From positions 1-43,780 of the forward strand of contig NZ_FNJU01000010.1 in assembly GCF_900104555.1 (NCBI RefSeq): a DNA stretch of 43,780 bases. The letters run 5' to 3'. The stretch is from Litchfieldia salsa (lineage in GTDB: Bacteria; Bacillota; Bacilli; Bacillales; Bacillaceae_L). Shown in pieces: positions 34,801 to 43,609 of the stretch; the stretch's first letter is position 1, and each line of letters starts with the position of its first letter. Both the position numbers and the translations under genes were made by a program. The notes beneath the pieces are model-generated. The model did no database searches. It had not been told where the DNA came from and saw nothing but the letters and a program-made list of their open reading frames with translations.

Positions 34801-37800
34801 CATTTGCTCCCGCTTCATCTCTCCAACTTGTTACTCCCAAGCCTAGTCGAGCAGAGCGATCACCTGAATTACGTTTTGGAGTGGCATATAAATATTTATT
34901 ATTGTCCTGACCTAGACCAAAAATCCATTCAGCTTCATTTTTGCCATTCCAATTAACTAAGGATGAAACGGTCACACTTTCTAAACCATTTAAAACACCT
35001 TGAGGCATTTCAATATAAGAGCTTGAAGAACCCCCCTTAAAGTTTATAACACCCACCTCTTCTCCATTAATAACCTGAGCATTTTGGGGGTTTACAAGCT
35101 TTCCTTCAAAATTGCCAGTATTATCGACTACTTTCGTACCGTCTATGTTATTCATTTCATAGTCCAGTATTAATTTAATACCTTCTGGCTGATCAACTGG
35201 AGGGACTGTTGTATCCTCATCAGCTAAGCTTGCAACCTCTTCTGCATCCAGTGCACGGTTATAAATTCTAAAATCATCAAATTTCCCTTTAAAAAGGCTA
35301 TGGTTCTCATTACTAGACTTACCTAAATAGTTCATCGATGTTTCTAACAGCATTCTTGGCTCAACATTATAAGTTGAACTTCTTGACACTTCTTTTCCAT
35401 CTACATAAAGAACAGCATCAAAACCTTCGATTGTCATTGCAACGTGGTGCCATTTAGCAGTAGAAATGACTGGAGCCCTCAGTGCATATTTGTAAGAACT
35501 TGCTAATAATGTACTTTGATTTCCGAACTTTTCAGTGAAAGGTGTAACGATTGCAAATTCTAGGTTTCCTGAATCACCTTGTGTACTCAAGTACATCGTA
35601 TTTCGGTTAGTAATTCTTCCTGTGTTAGAAGAAAAGTCAAATATTCTTTGATTAGCCTGGTTTTGCTGAACATTTACCCATGTAGACATTGTCATGCTTT
35701 CTAGGTTAAGATCTTTAATCAGATTTTCAGGCAGCTCTACATATCCAGTTCCATCTAATTCTACAGCTCCTGTAGATTTGCCAACTGTATCTTCAGTATT
35801 AATTTGAGATCCACCAATTAATTTTGCATCAAATCCATTATCTGAAAGATCCTTTACCGTTGTCCCATCAATATTCTCTGGGTCAAATGAGTAATGAACG
35901 ACCGGTTCCTCAGAAGTTTCTGATGCAGTCATGCCATACTTTGTTTGAAGGGCATCATACTCTGCACGAGTAATTGGAATAACAGTACCATGACGTGGTC
36001 CAGGTGGTAATGCATATTCAGTTGATGGCAATAAGTTATTTACAAATTGTGTTCCATCTTCTAAATCACTTGACCATCTCACATGATACGGCCATGAATC
36101 TAAGAACATATACCACTTTTCCTCATGGATATCTTTAAAGATTGTCTGTCCTTCATTATTTCCTTGATGACCAATCAAACCTCTGTTTCCATCTTTTGTT
36201 CCAGAGATGACATCAAATTGGAAACCATTCTCCTTAATACCATCTTTATCAAATAAAATATCTGTTGCTTTTTCGTAATACACTCGATAATTCACTTCAG
36301 ACTTTGTAAATCTATAAAATGTACCGTTATCCTCAACAAAGCTTGTATCAATTGTAGGGAAGCCCTCATCAATAAACACTTTAGGTTCTGAAAATGTAAT
36401 GAAATCTCTAGTTGTAGCATAATACATAACATTGTACTGTCCTGCAGGTCTTCCATTAGGATAATTACCGTATGTTTCAGAATTCTTCATTGAAGAAGCC
36501 CAAAAAACAACGTATTGACCTGTATTTTTATCATAAATTGCTTCTGGTGCCCAAGTATTTCCACCAGTCTTAGGAGCTACTTCCACCATTCGTTGTTCAC
36601 TCCAGTTAACAAGATCTTCAGACTCCCATATCATCATGTAATGACTTCCAGTAATTTGAGCTTGGTCAAAATTCGTGCTAGCACCCATTTTTAAATCTGT
36701 AGCCAGCATATAAAATTTATCACCTTCAGGAGCACGAATGATAAATGGATCTCTTAGTCCTTTTTCACCCATTTTTGATTGAATAACTGATTGACCATTA
36801 TTCAAAGCACGCCAGTTTAATGGATCTTCAGCTGTAGCGAAAGATATTTCCTCTCCACCTTCGTATTCACCCGTGAAATAAGAAAAGAAATAGGCCTCAT
36901 AATCTAATTTACCTGGGTCTTTTTTGACAGTTAAGTTAAATTCTTTTGTTGTTTTAGCACTTCCATTAGATAAAGTTGCTGTTAATTTTACATTTGTATC
37001 AACTTTTGGTCTCGTCACCCATCCAAGCTTGTTAACATCTTCTGTTGCTTGGCTAGATCCTTTAATAATGTCAGTGTTTGATGATTCCCAAGTGATTGAG
37101 CTACCATGCTCACCTATTACAGGTAAAGTTATATTACCTTTCACATTATTAATATTACTTAAGCTTAATTTTGATTTATCAAACTCTACCTTATTCTGAT
37201 CTGAAAACTCCATTAAAACAGTTACATTAAATTTTTTCTCCACTGTATATCCCTTATACGATAAGGTTGCTGTTAACTCCACTTCAGCATCAGATTCTGA
37301 TAAGTTAGGACGTGTTACTTTTCCGTCATTTGAGATAACAACCGGATTGCTTGATGTCCATGAAATATCTACTCCATGCTTACCTTTCATTGGTAGTGCA
37401 ATATTTTTGGTTACATGATCCAAATCCTTATCAGCTTTATCTAAATACTGAATAAGGTCTAATGAATCTACAGAATCATTTATAACAAGTTGATTGATTT
37501 TAGTAATTTTACCAGAGGTTTCAGTAAATAAATCGCCAACCTGTGAATCTGACATTGCTCCATTATACACACGGTAATCACTTACTAGCCCTTTAAAGAA
37601 AGGATCATTTTTAAAAATAGATTTACCGATAAAACCAGAAAAACTTGCTGATGGGTCAATAATTTGCTCTAATTTCTTTCCACCAGCAGAACCTGATGCC
37701 ACCTTTTTTCCATTCACATAGAGCGTAATCGTATCTGATGTTTCTGAAAATACAACGGTTGCGACTTCCCATTCATTGGCTCTCATTGCAGCTGTACTTT

Positions 37801-38419
37801 TTACAAGTGATTCATTCCTCCAACCTTCTTGCGAAATCCCTGATGCTGCAACATCTCCTGATCCATGGCGGGGTGTAATAAAGAAGTATTTATTTCCATA
37901 CTCTGCATCATCAGTCACCGTTCCAAGTCCAAAGATCCAGCGATTTTGCCCATCATTAGTCCAATTAACAAGAGCTGATATAGTAACATCTTTAACTCCA
38001 CTTAATAAATCGTCACCACTATTGCTCTTAGGAATTTCTATATAGCCACTTTTTGATGTTGAACTTCCTCCGTTAAAAGAAACATACCCAACTTCATCAT
38101 TATGAATTAATTGGCCATTTTCTGGATTTTTAAATTCCCCATCAAAAGTCACATTACTCCCAGATACGTCCTTCATCATGATTTTGTCTCCATTTTCCAC
38201 ATTTGATTTCATGTCATAATGAAGAATCAATTCAGGAGTTGAAGACTGTTGTTCTTCCGCCAATAGAGATTGTGGAAAGAATCCTGAAAGAGTGTTAAAG
38301 AATAATAGAGTTAATAAGAAAACCGACATTTTTTTCTTCCTTTTCACTTTCAACTCTCCTCCTACCTTTTCATTCACTGAAATTCTATCTTCTAATTTTT
38401 GTAACCGCTTAAATAACAT
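31886..38419 (-). CDS. Giant wall-anchored protein with two GH43 modules and three LamG domains
   Basis: 2177 residues. Order: signal region (about 1-54, long basic N-terminus then SVFLLTLLFF); LamG (about 65-300); two atrophied Ig-like domains (about 316-500); GH43 module A (about 506-826); LamG (about 836-1065); LamG (about 1083-1296); two Ig-like domains (about 1316-1486); GH43 module B (about 1496-1805); Big_2 (about 1818-1900); a beta domain (about 1906-2043); Gly/Pro/Asn/Asp linker; LPNTA sorting signal (about 2142), membrane helix and RKKKR tail. Both GH43 modules keep the likely catalytic acids: Asp in LRDPFIIR, Asp in IDTSF/IDTTM, Glu in EGQTIFK/EGPTIFK. The substrate is probably a pentose-containing or furanose glycan such as arabinan; specificity cannot be settled here. 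Confidence 0.9.
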   Translation of the reverse strand: MLFKRLQKLEDRISVNEKVGGELKVKRKKKMSVFLLTLLFFNTLSGFFPQSLLAEEQQSSTPELILHYDMKSNVENGDKIMMKDVSGSNVTFDGEFKNPENGQLIHNDEVGYVSFNGGSSTSKSGYIEIPKSNSGDDLLSGVKDVTISALVNWTNDGQNRWIFGLGTVTDDAEYGNKYFFITPRHGSGDVAASGISQEGWRNESLVKSTAAMRANEWEVATVVFSETSDTITLYVNGKKVASGSAGGKKLEQIIDPSASFSGFIGKSIFKNDPFFKGLVSDYRVYNGAMSDSQVGDLFTETSGKITKINQLVINDSVDSLDLIQYLDKADKDLDHVTKNIALPMKGKHGVDISWTSSNPVVISNDGKVTRPNLSESDAEVELTATLSYKGYTVEKKFNVTVLMEFSDQNKVEFDKSKLSLSNINNVKGNITLPVIGEHGSSITWESSNTDIIKGSSQATEDVNKLGWVTRPKVDTNVKLTATLSNGSAKTTKEFNLTVKKDPGKLDYEAYFFSYFTGEYEGGEEISFATAEDPLNWRALNNGQSVIQSKMGEKGLRDPFIIRAPEGDKFYMLATDLKMGASTNFDQAQITGSHYMMIWESEDLVNWSEQRMVEVAPKTGGNTWAPEAIYDKNTGQYVVFWASSMKNSETYGNYPNGRPAGQYNVMYYATTRDFITFSEPKVFIDEGFPTIDTSFVEDNGTFYRFTKSEVNYRVYYEKATDILFDKDGIKENGFQFDVISGTKDGNRGLIGHQGNNEGQTIFKDIHEEKWYMFLDSWPYHVRWSSDLEDGTQFVNNLLPSTEYALPPGPRHGTVIPITRAEYDALQTKYGMTASETSEEPVVHYSFDPENIDGTTVKDLSDNGFDAKLIGGSQINTEDTVGKSTGAVELDGTGYVELPENLIKDLNLESMTMSTWVNVQQNQANQRIFDFSSNTGRITNRNTMYLSTQGDSGNLEFAIVTPFTEKFGNQSTLLASSYKYALRAPVISTAKWHHVAMTIEGFDAVLYVDGKEVSRSSTYNVEPRMLLETSMNYLGKSSNENHSLFKGKFDDFRIYNRALDAEEVASLADEDTTVPPVDQPEGIKLILDYEMNNIDGTKVVDNTGNFEGKLVNPQNAQVINGEEVGVINFKGGSSSSYIEMPQGVLNGLESVTVSSLVNWNGKNEAEWIFGLGQDNNKYLYATPKRNSGDRSARLGLGVTSWRDEAGANATTGALKANEWKLVTSVVSAKDQTLRLFIDGVEVSSVSTNGYTLEQINNVNGRSGFIGKSFYTEDPYFGGMIADFEVYDGALTSSEITKLKEKADEKIANMEDLLLQNAMKQLNYETIIKQNENKDNILTDLSLPKTGASGTTISWESDNQDIITNEGKVIRPSYEDGDKEVTLTATVSDGRNNATKEFKVIVLKKPHHLEAVKLDAQDLKVYNINDVRGHLTLPDKGLNGSKITWKSSDSSIISITGEVNRPAHGEGNQKITLTAIVSLGDETVTKPFQANVKEMPKQEKYEGYVFSYFTGEGTSNGEQIYFSLSEGNDPLKWQELNNGNPAITSTLGEKGLRDPFIIRSPEGDKFYMIATDLKINGSWNWDRAQRSGSRSIMVWESNDLVNWSEQRMAEVAPPEAGNTWAPEIFYDDTTGEYIVFWASKLYDNEEHTGSTYNKMMYSKTRDFYTFTEPKVYIDAGYSVIDTTMIQNDGKVYRLSKDERNNTTSSPNGKFIFQEVGDSVLDPNFQLIKEGIGKGSISAGEGPTIFKSNTEEKWYMFIDEFGGRGYVPFETTDLDSGEWVMSENYDLPAHPRHGTVIPVTKSEHEALLTNVPAVKVPVTEQKVTSVTLDKETMELIEGKEGQLNATVTPEDAVNKETIWSTSNEEVVKVDRTGKLTAIKEGRATISVSTVDGGYMAFSEVVVKKATDSETPIKDIEVTLGEKVEVSPLSTVIIKNTGTKIKLPSDLPVGTKLSVEKAEPGHASNQGLKVAGDLYSFTFTFPAGSENYTGNYQLIMGFAGNEFSKDKVAIYYLNEKTNKWEHRGGVVNEQDQTITLNVPHFSTYGVFVQGEVPGDDNGNPGDGSGTPGDGNGNPGNDNGAPGDGNGNPGNDNGAPGDGNGNPGNDNGTPGDSNGNPGKGNGAPGNDKDKPGEGKKTPGSKQNKDRELPNTATNLYNYLILGTILLAIGGVSLQIINRKKKRI
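32090..32280 (-). repeat. 42-bp tandem repeat coding the wall-spanning linker
   Basis: Repeats of a 14-residue unit like GNPGNDNGAPGDGN, near-identical at DNA level. The low-complexity repeat leaves several other frames open on both strands; these are not genes. Confidence 0.85.
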
Positions 38420-38471
38420 TGAACCCCCTTTACTAAATTTAACAGATTTAACATATTTTTCTTCAACTTAA

Positions 38472-38488
38472 ATTATAAAGCGCTACCA
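38472..38488 (-). promoter_or_regulatory. TATAAT -10 and cre-like site before the GH43 gene
   Basis: TATAAT (38472-38477) is directly preceded by TGGTAGCGCTTTAT, a cre-like sequence with about two mismatches, in the spacer region. The -35 is weak. It suggests catabolite control of the surface enzyme. Confidence 0.45.
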
Positions 38489-38586
38489 TTCTTTATTAAA
38501 TGGATATTGTTTCGAATATATTGCACATTGTTTTGATAGAGTGATTGAGTAAAATAGTAACTCTGAAACATAGCAATTAAAGAATC

Positions 38587-38684
38587 CAAAAAAAAGATGT
38601 CACAATGAGACTGACGAAAAAACACAACAACTTAGCACTAGGGTGTTGTTCTTAGTTAGTCAGATCACTCGATTGAGACACCTT
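38587..38684 (-). terminator. Large branched terminator of the sugar ABC operon
   Basis: Minus strand: AAGGTGTC (outer left arm) pairs with GACATCTT (outer right arm), CTGAC with GTCAG inside, and an ACAACA/TGTTGT hairpin at the tip, ending in TTTTTTTT. It lies just after the last permease gene. Confidence 0.65.
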
Positions 38685-38704
38685 ATTTTCTAGTAGGATC
38701 ATTT

Positions 38705-39694
38705 TTAATGTGATACCGTCTCTTGATTTGTTTTACTCCTAGTTACAATTACTCTTTGTAACACGATAAACAATAGTAATAAAGCTCCTATAGCGATTTT
38801 TGTCCACCATGAACTTAATGTCCCTTCAAAGACAATAACCGTTTGGATTACTCCTAAAATTAGTACACCAACTACACTACCAGCAACATACCCAGATCCT
38901 CCAGTAAGTAGAGTACCTCCAATTACAACTGCTGCGATCGTATCAAGCTCTAAACCATTCGCATGTAAACCATAGCCTGATAGCATATAAAAAGTGAAAA
39001 TTAACCCAGCAAGAGATGCACAAAAACCACTAATTGTATAAATCATGATTTTGGTTCTTCCAACTGGTAATCCCATGAGAATAGCTGATTGTTCATTTCC
39101 ACCAATTGCATACACATTACGGCCAAATTTGCTATAATGAGCAATGAATATAGCTGCTAACACTACGACTAATGCAACAATAACACTTATTGAAATGAAA
39201 CTTCCTCCCCCAATTGGAATTCGTGTACTAGCCATAAAGTTAAAGAAATCACTGTTAATTGAGATGGTCTCAACACTGATTACATAACTTAAGCCTCTAG
39301 CAAGAAACATTCCAGCAAGCGTCACAATAAATGGCTGTAAGTTAAAGAAATGTATAAGACAACCCATACCAAATCCAAGTACTGTTCCCACAAGTAAACT
39401 GATTGGAATGACAAGCCATGGTGAAAGTTCAGCGTTCATTGTTAAACTAGCAGCTACCATACTTGTTAATGCAATAACAGAGCCAACAGAGAGATCGATT
39501 CCTCCTGATAAAATAACAAACGTCATCCCCACCGCAACTACAATTAAAAATGCATTATCAACAAACAGGTTTAAAAATACTTGAGGGGAGAAAAATCCTG
39601 TATACCTTAATGACCCAAAAACAAACATTGTTATAAATAATGCGATTGTTGCAATAAGAGGGAGTCGTTTAGAGTCTATCTGTAAGATTTTCAT
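38705..39694 (-). CDS. yjfF: Sugar ABC transporter permease, YjfF-like
   Basis: A 329-residue membrane permease of the ribose/galactofuranose (RbsC/YjfF) family with about nine hydrophobic segments. Typical motifs are GGIDLSVGSVIALTSMVAA near residue 65 and AVVIGGTLLTGGSGYVAGSVVG near 235. It starts in an ATGA overlap with the previous permease gene, so translation is coupled. With its partner it would form a heterodimeric channel for a furanose or pentose sugar. Confidence 0.85.
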   Translation of the reverse strand: MKILQIDSKRLPLIATIALFITMFVFGSLRYTGFFSPQVFLNLFVDNAFLIVVAVGMTFVILSGGIDLSVGSVIALTSMVAASLTMNAELSPWLVIPISLLVGTVLGFGMGCLIHFFNLQPFIVTLAGMFLARGLSYVISVETISINSDFFNFMASTRIPIGGGSFISISVIVALVVVLAAIFIAHYSKFGRNVYAIGGNEQSAILMGLPVGRTKIMIYTISGFCASLAGLIFTFYMLSGYGLHANGLELDTIAAVVIGGTLLTGGSGYVAGSVVGVLILGVIQTVIVFEGTLSSWWTKIAIGALLLLFIVLQRVIVTRSKTNQETVSH

Positions 39695-40716
39695 GATATC
39701 GTCACACCCTCACTTTTCTTTTCAGACTTTTTCACTGATAATCCACCAAATAATCTCTTCCTGAATTCTGGAGACTGTAAGAGACAAACAATTAATACAA
39801 CGATTGCTTTAACGACAAGGTTAATTTCTGGTGCAATACCAATTGAATAGATTGTAGTTGTTAAACTTTGAATAATTAACGCCCCTATTACTGTTCCCAT
39901 CAAGTAAAACCTTCCACCATTCAATGATGTTCCCCCGATAACAACTGCTAAGATTGCATCGAGTTCATACCATAAACCAGCATTATTACCATCTGCACTC
40001 GCCACATTGGAACTTAAAATTAAACCAGCAATTCCAGCACATAGCCCGGAAAACATATAAACCATTAAAATAATATTTTTTGAGTTTAAACCAGATAATC
40101 GACTTGCCTCTGGATTTGTTCCGACAGATTCTATAAATAAACCAAGGGCTGTTTTTCTAGTTAAAAATCCTGCGATAGCCAATACTGCTGCTACGATAAA
40201 AATCGAAAATGGTAGCATTAATAGATATCCACCACCGATAAATTTAAAAGGATCATAGTATACGGTCATGATCTGCCCGTCAGTAATTAACTGTGCAATC
40301 CCACGTCCTGCAACCATAAGGATTAATGTTGCAACAATCGGTTGGACACCAATCCTTGAAACAAGAACACCGTTCCAAACACCCGTTAAGACTGAAACGC
40401 CTAATACAAGAGCAATTGCCAGAAATAGTGGTGTTAAACCGTCTCCACTAGCACCGCTTACAGCCATAGCTCCAACTGCTCCAGCCATTGCAATGACAGA
40501 ACCTACACCAAGATCGACTCCTTTTGTTGCAATAACAAGTGTCATCCCTATTGAAACTAATAACAATGGAGCTCCTCTATTAAGAATATCTACAAGGCTT
40601 CCAGTAAAACGCCCATTCCTAACCTCTATGTTGAAGAAGCTGCTATCAAAGATTAGGTTGATGAGTAATATGATTAATAAAACGATTAACGGCCAAAACA
40701 ATTTTGATTTCATCAT
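39691..40716 (-). CDS. ytfT: Sugar ABC transporter permease, YtfT-like
   Basis: A 341-residue permease of the same family. Visible motifs are IGMTLVIATKGVDLGVGSVIAMAGA and AVVIGGTSLNGGRFYLMGTVIGA. It overlaps the ATPase gene stop by 4 bp (ATGA) and the next permease gene by 4 bp. Two different permeases after one ATPase are characteristic of the YtfQRT-YjfF layout rather than the ribose operon. Confidence 0.85.
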   Translation of the reverse strand: MMKSKLFWPLIVLLIILLINLIFDSSFFNIEVRNGRFTGSLVDILNRGAPLLLVSIGMTLVIATKGVDLGVGSVIAMAGAVGAMAVSGASGDGLTPLFLAIALVLGVSVLTGVWNGVLVSRIGVQPIVATLILMVAGRGIAQLITDGQIMTVYYDPFKFIGGGYLLMLPFSIFIVAAVLAIAGFLTRKTALGLFIESVGTNPEASRLSGLNSKNIILMVYMFSGLCAGIAGLILSSNVASADGNNAGLWYELDAILAVVIGGTSLNGGRFYLMGTVIGALIIQSLTTTIYSIGIAPEINLVVKAIVVLIVCLLQSPEFRKRLFGGLSVKKSEKKSEGVTIS

Positions 40717-42236
40717 CCTACATTTCCCCCAGCCATAACTTTCATGATGTCTTGTTGTGAAATTTGGTAATCGTTATCAAATTCTGAGACCTTTTTGTGG
40801 TCTCTTAATACAGCAATTTTTCGACATGTCCGCAGTACTTCTTCTAATTCGGAAGATACGAATAAGATTGACATTCCTTCTTCACTCAATTTGATCATTA
40901 ATTTCTGTATTTCAGTTTTTGCACCTATATCAATTCCTCTTGTTGGTTCATCTAAAATGAGGAAATCAGGATTTGTGATTAACCACCTTGCTAACATTAC
41001 TTTTTGTTGGTTACCACCACTTAGATTTTTTATTAACTGTTCTGGGTTTGGAGGATTAATATTTAGTAGTTTAATATACTCATCTGCTAATTCGACTTGT
41101 CTTTTCTTGGGGATATACTTAAACCACCCTTGTACCCCTTGCATAGCTAGAATCATATTTTCGCGAATAGTAAGGTCAGCAATAATCCCTTCTGTTTTTC
41201 TATTCTCAGAGCAGAATGCAATCTTATTAGCTATCGCTTGTCGTGGTGAATGGAGTTGTTTCTTACTCCCATTTATCATCATTTCACCTGTATCAGCCTT
41301 ATCTGCACCGAATAACAATCTCGCTAACTCTGTTCTTCCTGAGCCGAGTAGCCCTGCTAGACCAACAATTTCACCCTTATTTATTTGAATATCAAAGGGT
41401 TCAATTTTCCCTTTTTTAGATACATTTTTCCCTTGTAAAAAAACTTCCTTTTCCTCTTTTACTTTGACTCCTTCTTTATTAGCGTTACTTTTTAGCTCAT
41501 TTAATTCCTTCCCCATCATCTTAGAAACTAGATCAAGTCGTTCAATGTTCTTCGTCATGTATTCACCAATCCACTTTCCATTACGTAGAACAGTTAAACG
41601 ATCCGTTATTTCATAGATTTGATCAAGAAAGTGACTAACAAATACAATCGCCAATCCCTCTTGCTTTAAATTACGCATGACATTAAATAATTGCTGAACT
41701 TCATTTTGATCAAGACTTGACGTAGGTTCATCTAGTATTAATACTTTCGCCGAGACATTTAATGCACGTGCAATAGCAATCATTTGTTGTACTGCAACAG
41801 AATAAGAGGACAATTGTTTTGTCACATCAATGTCCAAATTCAATCTCGTTTTAAGTAGTTCCTTTGCTTGTCTATTCATTTCCTTCCAATCGATACGTCC
41901 ACGTTTCATGATTTCTCGACCAATAAATATATTTTCAACCACTGATAAATTCGTACAAAGATTGACTTCTTGGTACACTGTACTAATACCTAAGTCTTGA
42001 GCATCCTGGGGGCTTGTCACTCGAATTGTTTTACCTTCAAATGTCACATTTCCCTCGTCAATAGAGTAAACTCCTGTTAACACTTTAATTAATGTCGACT
42101 TTCCTGCTCCATTCTCACCCATTAACGCATGAACCTCACCTGGGTATAATTTCAAATGAACGTCTGATAATGCCTTTACTCCCGGGAACTCCTTTGTTAT
42201 TCCATCCATGGCTAATATTGGAGTATTACTATGCAC
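40713..42236 (-). CDS. ytfR: Sugar ABC transporter ATP-binding protein, YtfR-like
   Basis: A 507-residue duplicated ABC ATPase. The first domain has Walker A GENGAGKST, a degenerate signature near SSYSVAVQQM and Walker B VLILDEPTSSLD. The second has a degenerate Walker A (GLLGSGRTE), full signature LSGGNQQKV and FLILDEPTRGID. This asymmetric pattern is typical of sugar importers of the RbsA/YtfR group. GGAGGAAT precedes the ATG. A strong hairpin lies between it and the binding-protein gene. Confidence 0.88.
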   Translation of the reverse strand: MHSNTPILAMDGITKEFPGVKALSDVHLKLYPGEVHALMGENGAGKSTLIKVLTGVYSIDEGNVTFEGKTIRVTSPQDAQDLGISTVYQEVNLCTNLSVVENIFIGREIMKRGRIDWKEMNRQAKELLKTRLNLDIDVTKQLSSYSVAVQQMIAIARALNVSAKVLILDEPTSSLDQNEVQQLFNVMRNLKQEGLAIVFVSHFLDQIYEITDRLTVLRNGKWIGEYMTKNIERLDLVSKMMGKELNELKSNANKEGVKVKEEKEVFLQGKNVSKKGKIEPFDIQINKGEIVGLAGLLGSGRTELARLLFGADKADTGEMMINGSKKQLHSPRQAIANKIAFCSENRKTEGIIADLTIRENMILAMQGVQGWFKYIPKKRQVELADEYIKLLNINPPNPEQLIKNLSGGNQQKVMLARWLITNPDFLILDEPTRGIDIGAKTEIQKLMIKLSEEGMSILFVSSELEEVLRTCRKIAVLRDHKKVSEFDNDYQISQQDIMKVMAGGNVG

Positions 42237-42278
42237 ATCGATTCCTCCTAGCGAGCTTTTTTCACCCTATACTTAGAG

Positions 42279-42317
42279 AAAAATCACTAGTATATAGCTT
42301 GATTACTAGTGATTTTT
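42279..42317 (-). terminator. Hairpin between binding-protein and ATPase genes
   Basis: A 14-bp stem (AAAAATCACTAGTA / TACTAGTGATTTTT) with an 11-nt loop. The arms end in A and T tracts, so it can act as an attenuator and protect the upstream mRNA, giving more binding protein than ATPase. Confidence 0.75.
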
Positions 42318-42333
42318 ATTAATATTTCTATAA

Positions 42334-43353
42334 TTAATACTCACGAGTTGGAAGAAGCTCTTCAGCTTGATCCATTGTATACATGCTTTCCTCTACAGCT
42401 ACACGCTTAGGAATTTCTTCTCCAGCTAGATATGCTTCAATTAGATCGACCATTTGTGGACCGAACATTGGATTACATTCAACTGTTACATTCATCTTCC
42501 CTGCTGCCATTGCTTCAAATGCACCTTTTACAGCGTCTACCCCAATAATAGTAATGTCTTCAGCTGGTTTTAAACCATACTCTTCAATTGCTTGGATGGC
42601 ACCGATTGCCATGTCATCGTTATGTGCATAGAGTACATCAATGTTTTCTCCATCTGACTTTAGGAATGCTTCCATGACTTCTTTTCCTTTTGCACGAGTA
42701 AAGTCACCTGTTTGCGATTTAACAATCTTCATGTTTGGATGATCTGCAATGATTTCTTCGAATCCTTCTTTACGGTCTATCGCTGGAGCTGATCCTACTG
42801 TACCTTGTAGCTCAACAATATTAATGTCGCCTTCAACATCCGCCGTTTCCTCTACTAACCACTTTGCTGCTTTTCTACCTTCTTCAACGAAGTCTGATCC
42901 TAGGAATGTTACCCAAAGTGAATCATCTTCAATATCAACTGCTCTGTCTGATAGGAATACTGGAATCCCTGCATCTTTCGCTTCTTTCAAAACGGTTTCA
43001 AAACCAGTTTCAACAACTGGAGAGAATACGATTGCATCTACCTTTTGTGCAATAAATGAACGAATCGCTTTAATTTGATTTTCTTGTTTTTGTTGTGCGT
43101 CAGAAAATTTTAATTCATGTCCTGCTGCCTTAATTGCTTCTTGCATAGACTTTGTATTTGCTGTTCTCCATTCACTTTCTGCACCAACTTGAGAGAAACC
43201 GATGACTAACTTATCACCTGATTTAGAATCTCCTGAAGAGTCCTTAGGCTCGCTTGTTTCCCCTCCAGTGCCTGACGAACTACATGCAGCTAATAAGAGC
43301 ATAAGTGACATTACCAGAAATAAGATTGTTTTTCCTTTAAATAGTTTTCGCAT
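42334..43353 (-). CDS. ytfQ: Sugar-binding lipoprotein of ABC transporter, YtfQ-like
   Basis: A lipoprotein of about 339 residues of the periplasmic-binding-protein type I fold. The lipobox is LLAAC. The mature part has LVIGFSQVGAESEWRTANTKSM, AIVFSPVVETGFETVL, FLSDRAVD, VLYAHNDDMAIGA and IIGVDAVKGAFEAMAAGKMNVTVECNP, matching YtfQ (galactofuranose-binding). Related binding proteins in other bacteria serve L-arabinose. The start is ATG 43353 with AGGGAGG; an extension to 43377 is open but lacks a site. Confidence 0.88.
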   Translation of the reverse strand: MRKLFKGKTILFLVMSLMLLLAACSSSGTGGETSEPKDSSGDSKSGDKLVIGFSQVGAESEWRTANTKSMQEAIKAAGHELKFSDAQQKQENQIKAIRSFIAQKVDAIVFSPVVETGFETVLKEAKDAGIPVFLSDRAVDIEDDSLWVTFLGSDFVEEGRKAAKWLVEETADVEGDINIVELQGTVGSAPAIDRKEGFEEIIADHPNMKIVKSQTGDFTRAKGKEVMEAFLKSDGENIDVLYAHNDDMAIGAIQAIEEYGLKPAEDITIIGVDAVKGAFEAMAAGKMNVTVECNPMFGPQMVDLIEAYLAGEEIPKRVAVEESMYTMDQAEELLPTREY

Positions 43354-43397
43354 AAAATGAACCTCCCTATTTTCCAATTCTATTTTTACTATAAATT

Positions 43398-43426
43398 GGT
43401 ATATCTTTATTTTAAAGCGTTTTCAG
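43398..43426 (-). promoter_or_regulatory. Likely promoter of the sugar ABC operon
   Basis: Minus strand: CTGAAA (-35), 17-bp spacer, TATACC (weak -10). It has the same arrangement relative to the cre-like site as the mtlA promoter. Confidence 0.5.
43412..43425 (-). promoter_or_regulatory. cre-like CcpA site before ytfQ
   Basis: TGAAAACGCTTTAA, one consensus mismatch near the end, about 60 bp upstream of the start codon. Confidence 0.7.
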
Positions 43427-43555
43427 TTTTGAGTGAATGGAATAACTTTCGAAAAAAATGTAATATATTTTGCAATTATATAACAATTTCCAAAAACTAG
43501 ACTTTTTTCTAAAAAAAAGTGGAAATCTTTTTCGCTTCTAAACTCTTTACATTAA

Positions 43556-43595
43556 TTAAAAATCTAGCTCCCAATTTTAAAATTGGGAGCTAGAT
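43556..43595 (-). terminator. Palindromic terminator of the right-edge surface protein gene
   Basis: A perfect palindrome centred on TTTTAAAA with CTAGCTCCC/GGGAGCTAG arms, followed on the minus strand by TTTTTAATT. Confidence 0.85.
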
Positions 43596-43609
43596 CCTCT
43601 TAAAGGTTG

